From: Hsuehochloa calcarea
Taxonomy: Eukaryota > Streptophyta > Magnoliopsida > Poales > Poaceae
Reading direction: 5' to 3'
Length of the DNA stretch: 64,000 bases
Assembly: GCA_036346395.1 (NCBI GenBank)
Contig: CM070606.1
Span: 21,872,915-21,936,914 of the forward strand
Both the position numbers and the translations under genes were made by a program. Shown one piece after another: positions 46,101 to 57,668 of this stretch. Positions within the stretch are counted from its first letter, which is position 1, and each line of letters begins with the position of its first letter. Under the pieces are notes generated by a model. The model saw only the letters and a program-made list of their open reading frames with translations. It was not told where the DNA came from and did no database searches.

Positions 46101-46212
46101 GCATATTGAAGTTAATGCTTCATATATGAGATCGCAGGTGCATGCACAGATCGTGGCTCTTCGGTACGTGCCTTCGGAGCTTCATCTAGCCGACTTCTTC
46201 ACGAAGGCCTAG
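43110..46212 (+). pseudogene. Copia pol of the nested element
   Basis: Protease: SPWILDSGASFHMTPD (about 43115-43165), D-S-G intact. GAG-pre-integrase and zinc region: WHYRLGHIGGSRLSSI, then in another frame CKLGKQLQLPYPSSDFESQRPFDLIHFDVWGP. Integrase: TYYVIFIDDYSRYTW. RT: TCKWVYKIKIRSDGSLERYK, RLVARDFHQELGRDYDETFA and LLYVDDMTITSDDP (45318-45360, Y-V-D-D). RNase H: SSVEAELRAMASLTAEVTWL, DSTGAISIARDPMKHELTKH and RYVPSELHLADFFTKA, ending at a stop near 46212, about 70 bp before the 3' LTR. A 34-bp tandem duplication at about 43318-43383 breaks the stretch after protease. Confidence 0.87.
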
Positions 46213-46282
46213 ACACGAGTTCAACACAGCCTTTTCCTATCCAAACTCAGTGTTGTTGATCCACCATGAGTTTGAGGGGGGG

Positions 46283-46410
46283 TGTTAGATGAATTTATAT
46301 GTTGTGTTATTCTTCCCTACTTTAGGGTGTTTTATGCATATTGCACCTGATGTGTACTTGGATATATAGGCCCATTGGTCCCTTGCAATACAACAAGTTT
46401 ATTCCCAACA
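46283..46410 (+). repeat. 3' LTR of the nested copia, 128 bp
   Basis: TGTTAGATGAATTTATATGT to ATTCCCAACA, pair of 41335-41443; target duplication CTTTT follows. Confidence 0.87.
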
Positions 46411-47825
46411 CTTTTGATACTCGGCATATTTTTCCAAGAGTTGCACGTTACGACGATATTATGAAGACTCAAGACTTTGGATTTTCTATATTTTAGTGTC
46501 AACCCTTTCTAAATGCAATGTTATTCATACGCCTTGCATTTTGGAGGGTGTTAGAATAAGAACTCTTTTGTATTTCTTATATACCATTTATATTTCCTTA
46601 TATATGTATGGTATATATCCCTTGTACTCCTTGTATATATTGCCCATTAGACCTCTTGAATACATACATAATATAATCATAACAAACATAATAGCGAAAA
46701 AAAAAAACATTCATCTTGAGCATAGTTTATGCACCTGGAGAGATCGAATCTGCTTCAACAAAGCTTCAGCACATGCCACGAGGTTACCCCTGGTTTTATG
46801 CCATCTTGCATATGATCCCCAGATATCCGCATTGCTACCCCCACTTCGTACAAACTACAAACACAATCAATCAGATATAAACTGCAATCTGTTGTGGGAA
46901 TATAATATGAAATGCCAACCCATAGAGCTCATACACTGCCGAAGGATATCACCAATCATATCTAACAATTGGTAGGATTGCCTGGTCTCTTTATTTGCAT
47001 CATCTGAAGTGTTGCTGATCGATTCATCTTGTTGAGTATCAAAAAGATGTGCAGGTTGTTCTTCCAGCGTGTCCATCACCTTGTCCAATAAATCAACATT
47101 GAAGCGTTTGTTTGAGGACAAATTCAATACCATTTTGACAGCTTCAAGTGTCTGCACAGGATACATTATTTCAAGAGTCATTTTACAGAAACCAAACACA
47201 TTCTAGCTGACATATTGGTCTGAGATATTCCAATGAGGGAAAATGTTTGCCCAGCGAGATGTTGAGAAAAATCTATCTATTTCATATGGTAGACTAGTAA
47301 CCAATTTGGTAAAATATGGAAGGTAATCACAGAAATGGATGAGTATCCTTGTTTGCAAATGACATTAAACTAAACACCTGAATAAATTGAAGAAAGAAAC
47401 CATTCATAACAACGAGATGTAGTATAAACTAAAAACATTAATGACGTGTATAAAACTGGGGAGATCAGATCCCGAAGGGGAGGGGGGTATGATGATGTGT
47501 GCGATCAGCTGAAATAAGTATCACCTAGAAATTTAAAAATGCCAGCTTCAAGTGAGAAATCTAGAGTCCTTGACATCAATACATATCTTACCAGTCTAAT
47601 TTTGCCGGTGTCCAAAGCAACCTTGCTGTAATTGTCCCAAACTTCCCAACTATTCCTCCTACAATTAATTTATTGTAATCAGAAACTTTTCCATAATAAC
47701 ATTTATGGAATATGAGGTGATACGCACTTAAACTTTACAGCTTCCCTGAATGCTTGCACTGCTGCTTGGCTCTTTCCTCTAATCATGTGCCTGGATAGTC
47801 AACTATATTAGTATATCAGATATGG

Positions 47826-48385
47826 AGTAAATTTCACAAAACCACACTACCTTTGGCAAAACTATTAGAAAATCGCACTTTTAATAATCGTTTCAGAGAA
47901 CCACACTTCCCTTTACATAATGTTTTAAAAAACCACACTTTTAAGCATTGCCGTCGTATCCAACGAACTGACAAGCCGGTCCCACAAGCTAGTCTCACAA
48001 GACTACCCCATTTCCATTTGCTGACACGGAGGTAGTTGCCACACTAGATATAAGAGCTTACATGTCAGTATGCATGATTACATGACTGAGTGGTAATTTG
48101 CTCCCAGTTACATCCTACAAATAACTAATCTTTCACTCAGCCCCTCCACAGCACACGATCCAGTATGGAAACTACCACCATATCAACAAAAGGAAACGGG
48201 ATAGTCATGTGATACTGGCGAGTGGGGCCTAGCCAGTTAGGCATGTTGAACATGATGGAAATGCTTAAAAGTGTGGTTTCGTGAAATATTATGCAAAAGG
48301 AAGTGTGGTTCTTTGAAAGTATTGCTTAAAAGTGTGGCTTTTGCGGTAGTTTTGCCAAAGGTAATGTGGTTTCGTGGATATATGG
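47826..48385. mobile_element. Foldback-type MITE with long inverted arms
   Basis: Arms of roughly 120 bp (about 47826-47955 and 48250-48385) are inverted copies, e.g. CACTACCTTTGGCAAAACT on the left and AGTTTTGCCAAAGGTAATG on the right. Each arm is itself made of repeated AACCACACTT words. No coding capacity. A clear target duplication was not found. It lies in an intron of the TTC27-like gene. Confidence 0.7.
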
Positions 48386-48618
48386 TGCAAGACAAAAAGC
48401 TATATTACAAATAACAGAATGACAAATCCTAAGCTTCCATGGTAATAGAAATATCCAGAAACTTTCCTCAGGCTAACAAAGTACCCAAGACCAACAAGGC
48501 TAGCTTTTCCTTCTCCAGAACATGTTAACCCCACCTGAGCATTACAACTTACAGAGCAGTTTTGATTTTGCATAAGTTTGGTACACCATAATTTCTATTC
48601 CCACTTAGTATGTACAAG

Positions 48619-48792
48619 CAGGGAAAAAAATCCCGGTTGGGGTTTGCAAATTCAAATTTCAAAATTCGGTTGGTTTTTAATCAAATTCAAATGATTTTTA
48701 TCCGGGATATTTCCGGTTTGAACGGTAACCAGCCGGTTACCGTTCCCGGCCAGCCGGCGGGAAATGCCCTGGGACCGGTAATGTGATCCCTG
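48619..48792. mobile_element. Small non-autonomous hAT element (MITE)
   Basis: 174 bp beginning CAGGGA and ending TCCCTG, flanked by 8-bp duplications TGTACAAG (48611-48618) and TGCACAAG (48793-48800), one mismatch. Inside are CCGG-rich words and AATTCGGTTGG-like stretches resembling the subterminal part of the hAT element at 29737-34124. It is in an intron of the TTC27-like gene. Confidence 0.75.
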
Positions 48793-50489
48793 TGCACAAG
48801 TATCTCCATGCAATATTTCTTTTTTATTAAAGCTGATTATTTCTAGACCAAAGATACACCCTAGCACTGTTCCACAAGTGAAATATCAGAACCAAAATAT
48901 TCTACAGTTAGCTTGGCCTGATGAACTACAAATTGTCCAACTGAAACAAAGAAGAAATCAAGAAATATCAACAATGCAAAGGAGGAAAACAAACTGTATC
49001 TGTGAGGTGAAAAAAATGAAATCAGGGCGCAAAATACCCTGTCAAACCATCAGCATCAGGACATGGTAATGAATGAATAAATCTAGAACATACAAGCAGG
49101 CTATGTTGTTCCATGCTTCTCCGTTTTCAGGATCTATCTGCACAGCACGACAAAAAACATCCACAGCTTTCTCAATGTCTTTATCCTGTATGAACAAAAA
49201 AAAACAGTAGCTTATTTCTGTTCTGAGTCCATAGTTCTTTGAAAATGAATATCAATAATGCATCAATTATGCTATAAACAAGCAAATATGTTAAAATAAT
49301 ATGTGCAAAGGTACTATGGAAAAATGCAGCCATGGTGACATGCTCACTATTCCCATGGTGGAGAAAACCAGGCTGAAGGATAAAGGGGGTAAAACAATGA
49401 ATTGTTGGCACAATCAACATTTAGATTAGCACAGCATTGTGTGCTATGTCAACACTCAACACGATAGTTTGTCCTGCATTAAGGGAGTAAAAGCAAAACC
49501 TCCCAGTGCATGTTCTTGATTATGGAAAGGGTATAATGCGATGACCAGTGAAACCATCTCAATCATATCTCTACCTTTTGTAAATGCCTAATGCAAACAA
49601 GTCACAGGTACCCACTATTTTTTTTCCTTTTTCTTTTTTTGCAATAATTTGATAGATCAGAAAAAATTGGATGGTTCATGCATTTCAGAATATTCCAGGT
49701 ACCATCATGACTTACTTTCATGACAATCAGAAAATAATAAATAAAAAAACAAAATATGGGAGGAGAACTACTTTGCAAGTGCTGTCTAAGTCTAACCCAT
49801 CAGAGAACACAAAACCGCACAAATTAAAATTATCCCACCATTTATGCCCCAAAAGTTGATGCCATTGGCAAACATACGGAAAGATTATTGCACCAGGGTA
49901 GAACTACATGTTATTGGGGTTAAACATCATAATTTTGTTCCACATTGCCGGAAAAGTAATATAAAACAGTAAATTTCAAAGTGGTGGCCCATAATCCCAA
50001 CGGCCCGGTCTCAGATAGTAGAATATTCTTATTATTACTCAAGAACTTTTCAATGCAAAAGAAATTGAATTTTGAAGGGAAAAAATACCTTCCATGCAGC
50101 TGTACCATACGCAAACCAGCCATCTGGAAACAAAGAATTCAACGCCAATGCAGATTCCCTACCCAAAGTTTGAAGATAAGTGATTTTTTTCAGTGACAAC
50201 TGTAAAGAACTAAAGACACAATTTGCTTAAGGTTAGACTTTTACCAAAGGATTTTTTATTTATAGAAGTCATTCTTGTATGCACTGCGAGCCAGAGAACG
50301 CTGCACCAAAAGATAAAGAGACTGTTAAGACCAATTCCCATTATATAAGAAATCATGTACTAGTAACAAATTGGTAGGGAAAGCAACTAAGAAAAATACC
50401 ATAGCTCGAGCAGATTTGTTATTTGAGACTTCCAATGCTTTCTTATAATGTTCATCATTATTTGTAGCATCACCGAGTGAACACCTAAG

Positions 50490-51160
50490 TGAAAATAATT
50501 TTCGTCAGCCAAATTTCCATTCAGCGCCAAAGAAATAAAAATAACACGAATCTGAACAGAGTCATTCAAAACAATATTGTGTATGAATACAGCAACGGGG
50601 AAGTGATGCTGCTAAAAGAACCTTAAGCTGAACCTTGGTGAAAGTGCAGCAACGGCAATATGAGCTGCCAAAATCCCAGAGTGTCATCAACTATGACAGG
50701 GTAAATACACTACAGAAGAGGGCCAGGACGGGACGGCTTGAAGGAGATGAGATACTAGAATAGGGAGAAATAGACTATTAGATGAGAGAGAAGACTTTTC
50801 ACTTGACTTGTCCCCTAAGATTCAAATTTATCTCTAACAAAGTAACAATCCAATCTAACTCAGACTCTTAAGGATAACTTCCTAATCAAACAAAGAGATC
50901 AAAACTGAAACAAATTAATAGATAAAGCTGCTACTGGCTCACCAAACCATGGTACTGTACCTGCAGTACCATGCTACAGCAATTGCTGTGCATCTGCTTC
51001 TGCCCATGGGGCCCAAGCCCATGAGAGAGAGAGTGATGAAAAGACATTAAAGGCTAGTGCATCTGAGTACAATAACCGTTTAGCCCATCTTTCTTTTTTT
51101 TGTTGGCAGTGATATAATTTCACTGCAACCATTCCTAGCATATCTTTACTACCATGGTTA
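50490..51160. other. No gene recognised upstream of the TTC27-like exons
   Basis: Searched on the minus strand for further TPR exons joining the acceptor at 50485; none seen. Includes an AT-rich stretch and an inverted word pair around GGTACTGTACCTGCAGTACC at about 50950. Confidence 0.45.
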
Positions 51161-51169
51161 TTAAGGCGG

Positions 51170-51241
51170 TAAGGCGAGGCGAGGCGACTCACCCCCCTCA
51201 CACCTTTTAAGCGGTAAAGCGTGAGTCGATGCGACGCCTTA
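51170..51241. repeat. Inverted repeat of GGCG-rich arms
   Basis: The left arm TAAGGCGAGGCGAGGCGACTCAC (51170-51192, written here as its repeat of GGCGA) faces GTGAGTCGATGCGACGCCTTA (51221-51241). Similar TTAAGGCGG-type words occur in many plant repeats, so this is probably the edge of a small transposon. Confidence 0.6.
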
Positions 51242-51521
51242 CACATCCCTAAGGCGGCAGTGCAGAGCAGCAGACCGGAAGGCCGCAGAAGATCCCGACA
51301 ACAGCTGGAAGCAACAAATAATCCGGCCACAGAAGATCCCGCTGCCCGGCCTACCGCTGCCACTTTGCCGCACCGCCCGCCGCCTTCTCGCTCGCTCTAC
51401 TTTTCCGCTCTTGCGACGCGACGACTTGCGCTTGCTTCTTCTTTCTTCGCCACGCGCCTTCGCCTCCCTCCTCAATCCTCTCTCGGTAGCCAGCTGCGCC
51501 TCCTCCACGCCCCTTCGTCCA

Positions 51522-54500
51522 CGCAGATATGAACTATTTTGTTGGGTTTGATGATAGCTCATGTTTTGGATGTCTCACTTGTCCCTATGCTCTCCATGAA
51601 TCTCATGTATGTCAGCTAGCTCGCAGATATGAACTATTTTGTTGGGTTTGATGATAGCTCCTGTTTTGTGCAAGATCGTCAAACAAGAGTTGTCAATGGT
51701 ATAGGCCATCGTAAGAAAGGTTCTGCAGGGCTGTATGTTCTTGATCGTATGAGTCTGCCTTTCTCCTCCACTTCTGGCTTCTGGTATTGCTCCTGCTATT
51801 TCATCTTCTACTAGTGATCCATCTAGTGATGCATCTACTATTTTCCCTTATGCATCTACTTCTGTTTGCAAATCTTTTCCTCAATGGCATCAACGCTTAG
51901 AGCACTTGTGTGGCTCACGCCTCTCTATCTTGATTCACCAAGATGTTCTTGGTCCTGTTTATGTTGACACCAATTTTCAGTGCAAGGGTTGTAGACTTAG
52001 CAAGCAAGTACAACTCCCATATCCCTATAACTTGACTAGATATGATCGTCCCTTTGATTTGGTCCATCCAGATGTTTGGGGTCCTTCCCATGTCTTGGTG
52101 CTCATGCTCAGATTGATATTGCTAAGCGCAAGCACCGTCACATTGTTGAGACTGCTCGTACTCTTCTCATTTCCTCATTTGTTCCCGCTCACTTCTGGGG
52201 GAAAGTAGTCTCTATGACAGTCTATCTCATCAACTGTCAGCCCTCTTCCAAACTTCACGGCAAGTATCCTGGTGAGGTCATGTGCAGAGCACCTACTCAT
52301 TATGCTCATCGTCGTGTATTTAGTTGTCTGCTATATCCTTCTAGCACCTAGTAAGCACACAAAGCTAAGCTCTCAGTCGGTTGAGTGTCTTCTTGGATTA
52401 TAGTACTGAGCATAAGGGCAATGGTTGAAATGACCCCTCTACATGTCGCATTCACATCTCTTGTGATGTGACATTTGATGAGAGTCGACCCTTCTTTTAT
52501 AATCCTTCCACACATACCACACCTTCCACAAATTCTACCTCTATTTTGTGTCTACCTCTCATTCCTTCACCAGACATACTTGCTCCGGATACACTTTCTC
52601 CACCTGTTTCACCTTTTAGTGTATCTCCACCAGCTTTTGACACTTCCACTTTCCCTTTCACTATAGTCGTCGACAGAGAGTTCCTTCTGATCCTCGGACT
52701 TCCATTCGTCTTGAACCTTCTGATCCTCAATCCCCCTCTCCTCCACTTGACCCTCCAACCAATACCACGAACTCTGACGATCGTTTTACTACATCACGGT
52801 ATACCCTACGTGATCATTCCTCTATTCAGGCACCAGAGAGATAGGGTTTTTCTCGTACATGTGCAGAATTTCCGACGAGTACATGATGCCAGGGTTAGCA
52901 CGATCTCACGGTGACGACGATCAACACCGAAGATAACTCGAAGAAGCAACATGATTTGATAAAGTAGGTAACCTTGTGTCAAGCACAAGAAGACCAACAC
53001 CACAATCACACCAACTTCACAAGGCTCCAATCCACACAACTTGCTATCGGCAAAAGCACGAACTGGTTGATCACGGCAAATCATTGTAAGCAAACCCAAA
53101 AAATTTGCAAAAACAAAGAAGAGTCAATCAAAGTCTTAAAATCCTCACAAGGATATCAAGGGATACAACCATTTAAACTTCATTCATAATATCAATACAC
53201 AACCATCTTCTCTATTACATGGGAGGTACCCCTCCTTATTTAGGTCGGTTGCTACAGTGACTAATATGCTATAATGCAAATGCCGGATGCTACTATTTAA
53301 ATTATGGCTGGATAGCTCAAGTATACAAATAATAGTTAGATTCATCTTGATACTAGCAAAATATTAGGAAATTCAATGAATACTGGCCAGACTGGCAGGC
53401 AAGTAGCAGTAAGGCTGTGGGAAATCTTGGAGAGGATCTCCTATTTAGATTATTGTAGAACCCTACCTCCCTCTCCACCCTCGGGGTTCCATCACAAATG
53501 TTACCTCTAGGTGATATCCTCATCAGTACCTATCAGGAGGCTGTCAGTATACCTGAGTAGCAATTGGCTATGACGGAGGAGCTTACAGCATTAGAGTATA
53601 CAGACACTTGGGATCTTGTTCCGCTACCATCTGGAGTTGTGCCTATAACTTGTAAGTGGGTGTACAAGGTAAATACCAAGTCAGATGGTTCAGTAGAGGG
53701 ATACAAAGATTGTCTTGTTGCAAGAGATTTTCAGTAGGCTTATGGTTAGGATTATTATGAGACTTTTGCTCTAGTTGCTCATTTGACTACAGTCCATACT
53801 CATTACTGTTGCAGCGTTTCGTTCAACTGTATTTCAGATGGATGTCAAGAATATCTTTTTACATAGTGATCTACATAAGGTCTATATGCAGCCACCCTAG
53901 ATGTTGAGGCTCCTACATGCTATTGTTTGTCGTCTTAGGCGTGCTCCATATGGTTTCAAGCAAACTCCCCGTGCTTTGTTCGAGCGTTTCAATTCTGTGA
54001 TTCGAGCTACTAGTTTCACTACAAGTGAGCATAACCCTACCATATTTATTGACACTTCTTAGTGTGGTCGTACTTTCCTTCTGCTATAGGTAGATGATAC
54101 GCTGATTACAGGAGATAATATGGACTATGTGGCTTTTATAAAGAAATTGTATGAACAATTTATGATGTCAGATTTTGGACCATTGAGCTATTTTCTAGGG
54201 ATTAAGGTTCATTCTGATAGTGATGGTCACTACCTCTCTCAACATCGCTAAGTTTAGGGTCAGCTTGCTCATTCTGGTACGACTGATACTCGCAATGCTG
54301 CCACACCCATGGAGCTCCCCCTACAGCTTTGTCCTATAGGCGATGTACTCTTGTGATGATCCTTCCCGCTATCGTCAGCTCGTTGGAAGCCCAATTTATC
54401 TCACTATCATCAAGCCAGACACTGTTCATGTTGTTCATGTGCTCAGCCAGTTTTGTTAGTGCTCCCACCTCAATCCACTATGATCACATTCTCTTGTCAG

Positions 54501-55003
54501 TGCTCCAGCTCCACAATTACTGTGACTCTACTTGGGCGAGTGATCTAGTTGATCACCAACCAATCATTGGCAAGTGCATCCGTGTTGGTGCTTCGCCCAT
54601 TGCCTGGAAGTCTAAGAAGCAGATTACGATGTCACACTCTAGTGCAGAGACTGAGCTTCGAGCCCTTGCCGCTACCATCTCAAAGATTGTTTGGCTCCGA
54701 TGGCTTTTGGCTGATCTTGGAGTTCTTTGTGATAATCCTACACTATTGTTTTGTGATAATACAAGTGTTATTCAGATTGCTAGTGATCCTATCAAGCATG
54801 AGTTCATAAAGCATATTGGTGTTGATGCATCATTCACACGGTCTCAATGCCTGTGGTCGACCATCGACCTCCAATATGTACCCTCAAAGCTTCAAACTGC
54901 AGATTTCTTCACTAAACCTCAAACTCGAGAACAACGTTGGCTTCTTCTACTCAAACTCAGTACATGAGATCCTCCTGATCCACTTTGAGTTTGAAGGGGG
55001 CGT
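51522..55003 (+). pseudogene. Copia pol pseudogene, 5'-truncated and without LTRs
   Basis: Pieces in order: pre-integrase SSCFVQDRQTRVVNGIGHRK (51650-51710), zinc region CKGCRLSKQVQLPYPYN and YDRPFDLVHPDVWGP (51980-52085). Next comes a jump to GAHAQIDIAKRKHRHIVETA (52100-52160), so the catalytic core of integrase is deleted at about 52086. RT: TCKWVYKVNTKSDGSVE-like (53650-53700) and L-stop-VDDTLITGD (about 54085), where Tyr of the YVDD motif has become a stop. RNase H: SHSSAETELRALAATISKIV and DNTSVIQIASDPIKHEFIKH (54620-54810). It ends at the PPT GTTTGAAGGGGG (54991-55002); the expected LTR is absent. A 100-bp step duplication (51522/51622) marks the 5' edge. Closely related to the copia at 35394-39177. 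Confidence 0.85.
52884..53525 (-). mobile_element. Solo LTR (TGATG...CATCA) inside the copia pseudogene
   Basis: 642 bp beginning TGATGCCAGG and ending TCCTCATCA, flanked by GTACA (52879-52883) and GTACC (53526-53530), four of five matching. The interrupted copia frame continues on both sides. A TAAATAAGGA box on the minus strand near 53241 suggests reverse orientation. The ends look gypsy-like, but the family is not identified. Confidence 0.68.
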
Positions 55004-55059
55004 TACTCTCTCCCTCCCTCCCTCTCGGCCTCAACTGTTCACTCCATCCACATTTCCCA

Positions 55060-55215
55060 CATCCCACAAAGAAAACACGGGGAAGTGTCATGGATTGTCT
55101 TTTCTCAAGATATATGGTTGTGGTATATGTAAAATGTTTGACGTCTGATAAACTCAAACCAAAGTTGCATAAATGCTTCTTTGTGGGGTATTACAAAAAA
55201 ACTAAAGGATATTAC
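55060..55215 (+). pseudogene. Copia pol fragment, left half
   Basis: Post-integrase region of a copia polyprotein: ENTGKCHGLSFLKIYGCG, then after a one-base shift YVKCLTSDKLKPKLHKCFF and VGYYKKTKGYY. The family pattern is F-L-K-V-W-G-C...K-C-x-F-V-G-Y-P-K-x-T-K-G-Y-Y-F. The match stops at 55215 where another element begins, and appears to continue at 59359. Confidence 0.72.
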
Positions 55216-57668
55216 TGATGAATAAGTCCATGTACTGTGGTCTTTATGGGGTGGGCACATGGTTCTTGTACAGCAGCTTTAAACTAGCATCTTGAGCTTT
55301 AGGACAGCTTTTGACTGGCATCTTAGGACTAGCATCTTAGCATATGCTTGGCTGGGTAGCAGCCTATAAATTTGTATCCCCAACCCCTCAGGTTGGTATG
55401 GCATTGCGTGAGAAATAAACCAAGAAAATTGCCCCATCTCCAAGTGTCATCCTCTCCATGAGAGTAAGGATCTTACTATCACCAACAGCAAGACTCCAGC
55501 GAGTAACAACAGGTATCAGAGCTATACTATCCTGTAGCATGAGCATCTCCTGCTCATCTCCGTCTCGGCCTCAGCGCCCCAAATGTGCCGTGGCGAAGCG
55601 ACTCATTGTCCCGCTCACTCCTCTCCGGAGGCAGGCGGCTCGTCGAAGCGACCCTCTCCACGCGACAGCCCCGATGGCGCGCCATGTCCGCGAGGCGATC
55701 TCGGCCTTCGGTCGCCTCGAGCACGCAGCGTCGTGACGGCCCGAGCTTCGCCATGGCAGAAGAAGCGAATGAAGGCGGCGGCGAGACAGCTGCGGCATGG
55801 CGAAAAAAGGCGTCAAGGTGGCGGCCAGCCGGCAAGCGGCGGCGCGGAGAGAGTGGAAGCGGCGGCGGCGGATGCACGTGGCGATGTGGCGGCGGAGGTC
55901 AAGGTTCTGGCAGCAGAAGCATAAACTCTCCATATCCGCCGATGATAGCAGCCGACGCGACCTTGAGTCACCGAGAGGCGGCAAGTAAGCGGCCTTGATG
56001 GGCGAAGGCGCGCGCCAAGCGCATGCGGCGGCGGCGCGCGGTAGCGAGCCACGGGCGCCTCTCTGGAGAAAGCGCCGACGGCGGCGGCAGTCTGGTCGAC
56101 AGAGAGCACGGCCTTCACAGCGACGCGGCTCTCTCCCCGGTTGATGCAGTGGTCGCCACGAGTACCAGGTATCGTCGAGGGCGTCGGCCCCGTGGCGAGG
56201 TGGCCTACCTCACCAAGACCAACTATGTCGAGTGGGCGCGGTGATGAGGTAAAGCTCGGTCGCGGCATATGTGGGATGCGATCGATGACGGCGACATCGA
56301 CTCACGACCGGATCGACGGGCGCCGGATGCTCTCATCGCCGCAGATCCCGCCCGAGATGCGATTCGCTTACCAACAAGCGGATCGCCAAAGAGGCTTGGG
56401 ACGCCATCGCTGCGGCACGCGCGGAGCGGCCGCGCGAAGTCTACATTGCAGCGCCGCGCGGAGTGGGAGCACCTAGCCTTCAAGCGGTGAGGGCGTGGAT
56501 GACTTTGCTCTCCGTCTCAACAACATTGCGGAAGTGCGGTTCGGCGACGACACCTACGGCGAGAGAGAGTCGTGGAAAAGCTCTTCCGCTGCGTCCCCGA
56601 AAGTACAAGCGAGCGGCTCGCTCGATCGAGTCTCTCTCGACCTCTCCACGATGACGATCGAGGCGTTGGGTCGCCTCAAGGTCGTTGGCGGCGATGAGCC
56701 ACAGCGCCTCTCGGGACCGTCACCATTGGCGGAAGCTCCTCCTCACTTGGGAGCGGTGGGGCTGCCGGCCAAGGTGACGAAAGAACGGAGCCTTCTTCCA
56801 CGACAGCGCGACCGCAAGCGCGCAAGCAGCGCGCAAAGACGCCAACAGGGCGCGAGGCGTGCAGAGGTGATGACCGTGGGGCGCCAGTGGCGCTACGGCA
56901 AGCAAAGCCCGAGACGAGGCGACTCTTGCCACAATCTGCGGCAAGCTTGGTCATTGGGCGAGGATTGTCGGCGACCACGACGCGCCGTGCCCACGTCCGC
57001 AGTGCAGGAGAGAGGAATGGCTTCGTTCATTGCTCATCGCGAGCATCGAACTACCTCCGCGGCACCGCCGCGCAATGGCTCTCCTCCACCTTGACGAGCC
57101 AAAAGCACATGCCTCCTCGGCTCACGGCTCGACGCGACAAGATCGACGGGTGGTGCCTCGACCGCGCCGCCACCCATCACATGACCGGTCGACGGAGTTC
57201 TTCGCCGAGTTTGACTCTAGCGTCAGAGGCTCCGTCAAGTTTGGGGGCGCCTCGGCGTGGAAATCAAGGGCGTCGGCTCGTCATTTTCACCACCATCAGT
57301 CACGGTGAGCACAGTACGCTCATCGGCGTCTACTACATCCCCGACCATGCGGAACTCCATCATCGGCTTGGGACGGTGGATGAGAACGGCTCGCGTGTCG
57401 AGATCGAGCACGGTGTCTTCTGCGGTTTGGGATCTTCGCCACGCTTTTTGCCAAGGTAACCAGAGGCGCAAATCGACTATACATTCTTCACGTGTCGGTG
57501 GCACAACCCTCTGCCTCATTTGCTCGTCCGGACGACGAGGCGTGCGATAACACGAGCGCTTTGGGCACCTTTCACTTCGGCCCGAGGCCACAGGCGGCTC
57601 GGTGCCCGCGAAATGGTCGCGAACTGCGTGCCTTGACCATGTGGAGCAATTCTGCGGCGTCTGCGTGT
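55216..57668 (+). mobile_element. Copia fragment, left inverted arm (LTR, PBS, gag, protease)
   Basis: LTR-like sequence (start near 55216 uncertain, end GAGTAACA at 55508), primer site ACAGGTATCAGAGCT (55509-55523), then a GC-rich gag/protease region. Recognised pieces: LTKTNYVEWAR (56212-56245), VDDFALRLNNIAE-like (56495), RLKVVGGDEPQ, a knuckle around CHNLRQAWSLGEDCRRP, then DGWCLDRAATHHMTGRR (57145-57195), where protease D-T-G is now D-R-A. IGVYYIPDH and the pre-integrase C-L-D-H-V-E-Q-F-C-G-V-C-V-L-T (57627-57674) follow. It ends there and meets its inverted partner. Confidence 0.75.

Larger units (their letters stand above)
41335..46410 (+). mobile_element. Ty1/copia element nested in the small LTR element
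   Basis: 5' LTR 41335-41443 (109 bp) and 3' LTR 46283-46410 (128 bp), both TGTTAGA...CCCAAC, with target duplication CTTTT at 41330-41334 and 46411-46415. PPT GAGTTTGAGGGGGGG precedes the 3' LTR. The internal region encodes the full copia order gag, protease, integrase, RT, RNase H, all broken by stops. The expected primer site after the 5' LTR is not recognisable. Confidence 0.88.
39800..46684 (+). mobile_element. Small non-autonomous copia-type LTR element with a nested copia
   Basis: 5' LTR 39800-39974 (175 bp), 3' LTR 46549-46684 (136 bp), target duplication AACAT at 39795-39799 and 46685-46689. A degraded primer site (TTGTATCAGGG) follows the 5' LTR and a purine tract (TTTTGGAGGG) precedes the 3' LTR. 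Removing the nested element 41335-46410 leaves an internal region of about 1.5 kb without pol. It lies in the same intron of the TTC27-like gene. Confidence 0.85.
34659..50484 (-). pseudogene. TTC27: TTC27-like tetratricopeptide-repeat protein, C-terminal part, ten exons
   Basis: Minus-strand exons: 50400-50484, 50245-50300, 50089-50158, 49094-49185, 47728-47790, 47592-47658, 46936-47151, 46735-46854, 35084-35237, 34659-34735 (stop TAG 34659-34661). Phases agree across the junctions and give about 332 residues. Motifs include ALEVSNNKSARAM, RSLARSAY, ESALALNSLFPDGWFAYG, DPENGEAWNNIACLHMIRGK (a TPR), REAVKFKRNSWEVWDNYSKV, GSNADIWGSYARWHKTRGNL and GLWHDQKKFTKYAQASLQLC. These resemble the C-terminal half of the TTC27 TPR family, judged from memory. 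Two lesions: an in-frame TAA at 50256-50258, and a donor after exon 46936-47151 reading CAG/TGTATG, as if a G of GT was lost. The N-terminal half is not found between 50485 and 64000. Probably a truncated duplicate, or a dying gene; distant 5' exons cannot be excluded. Confidence 0.72.
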
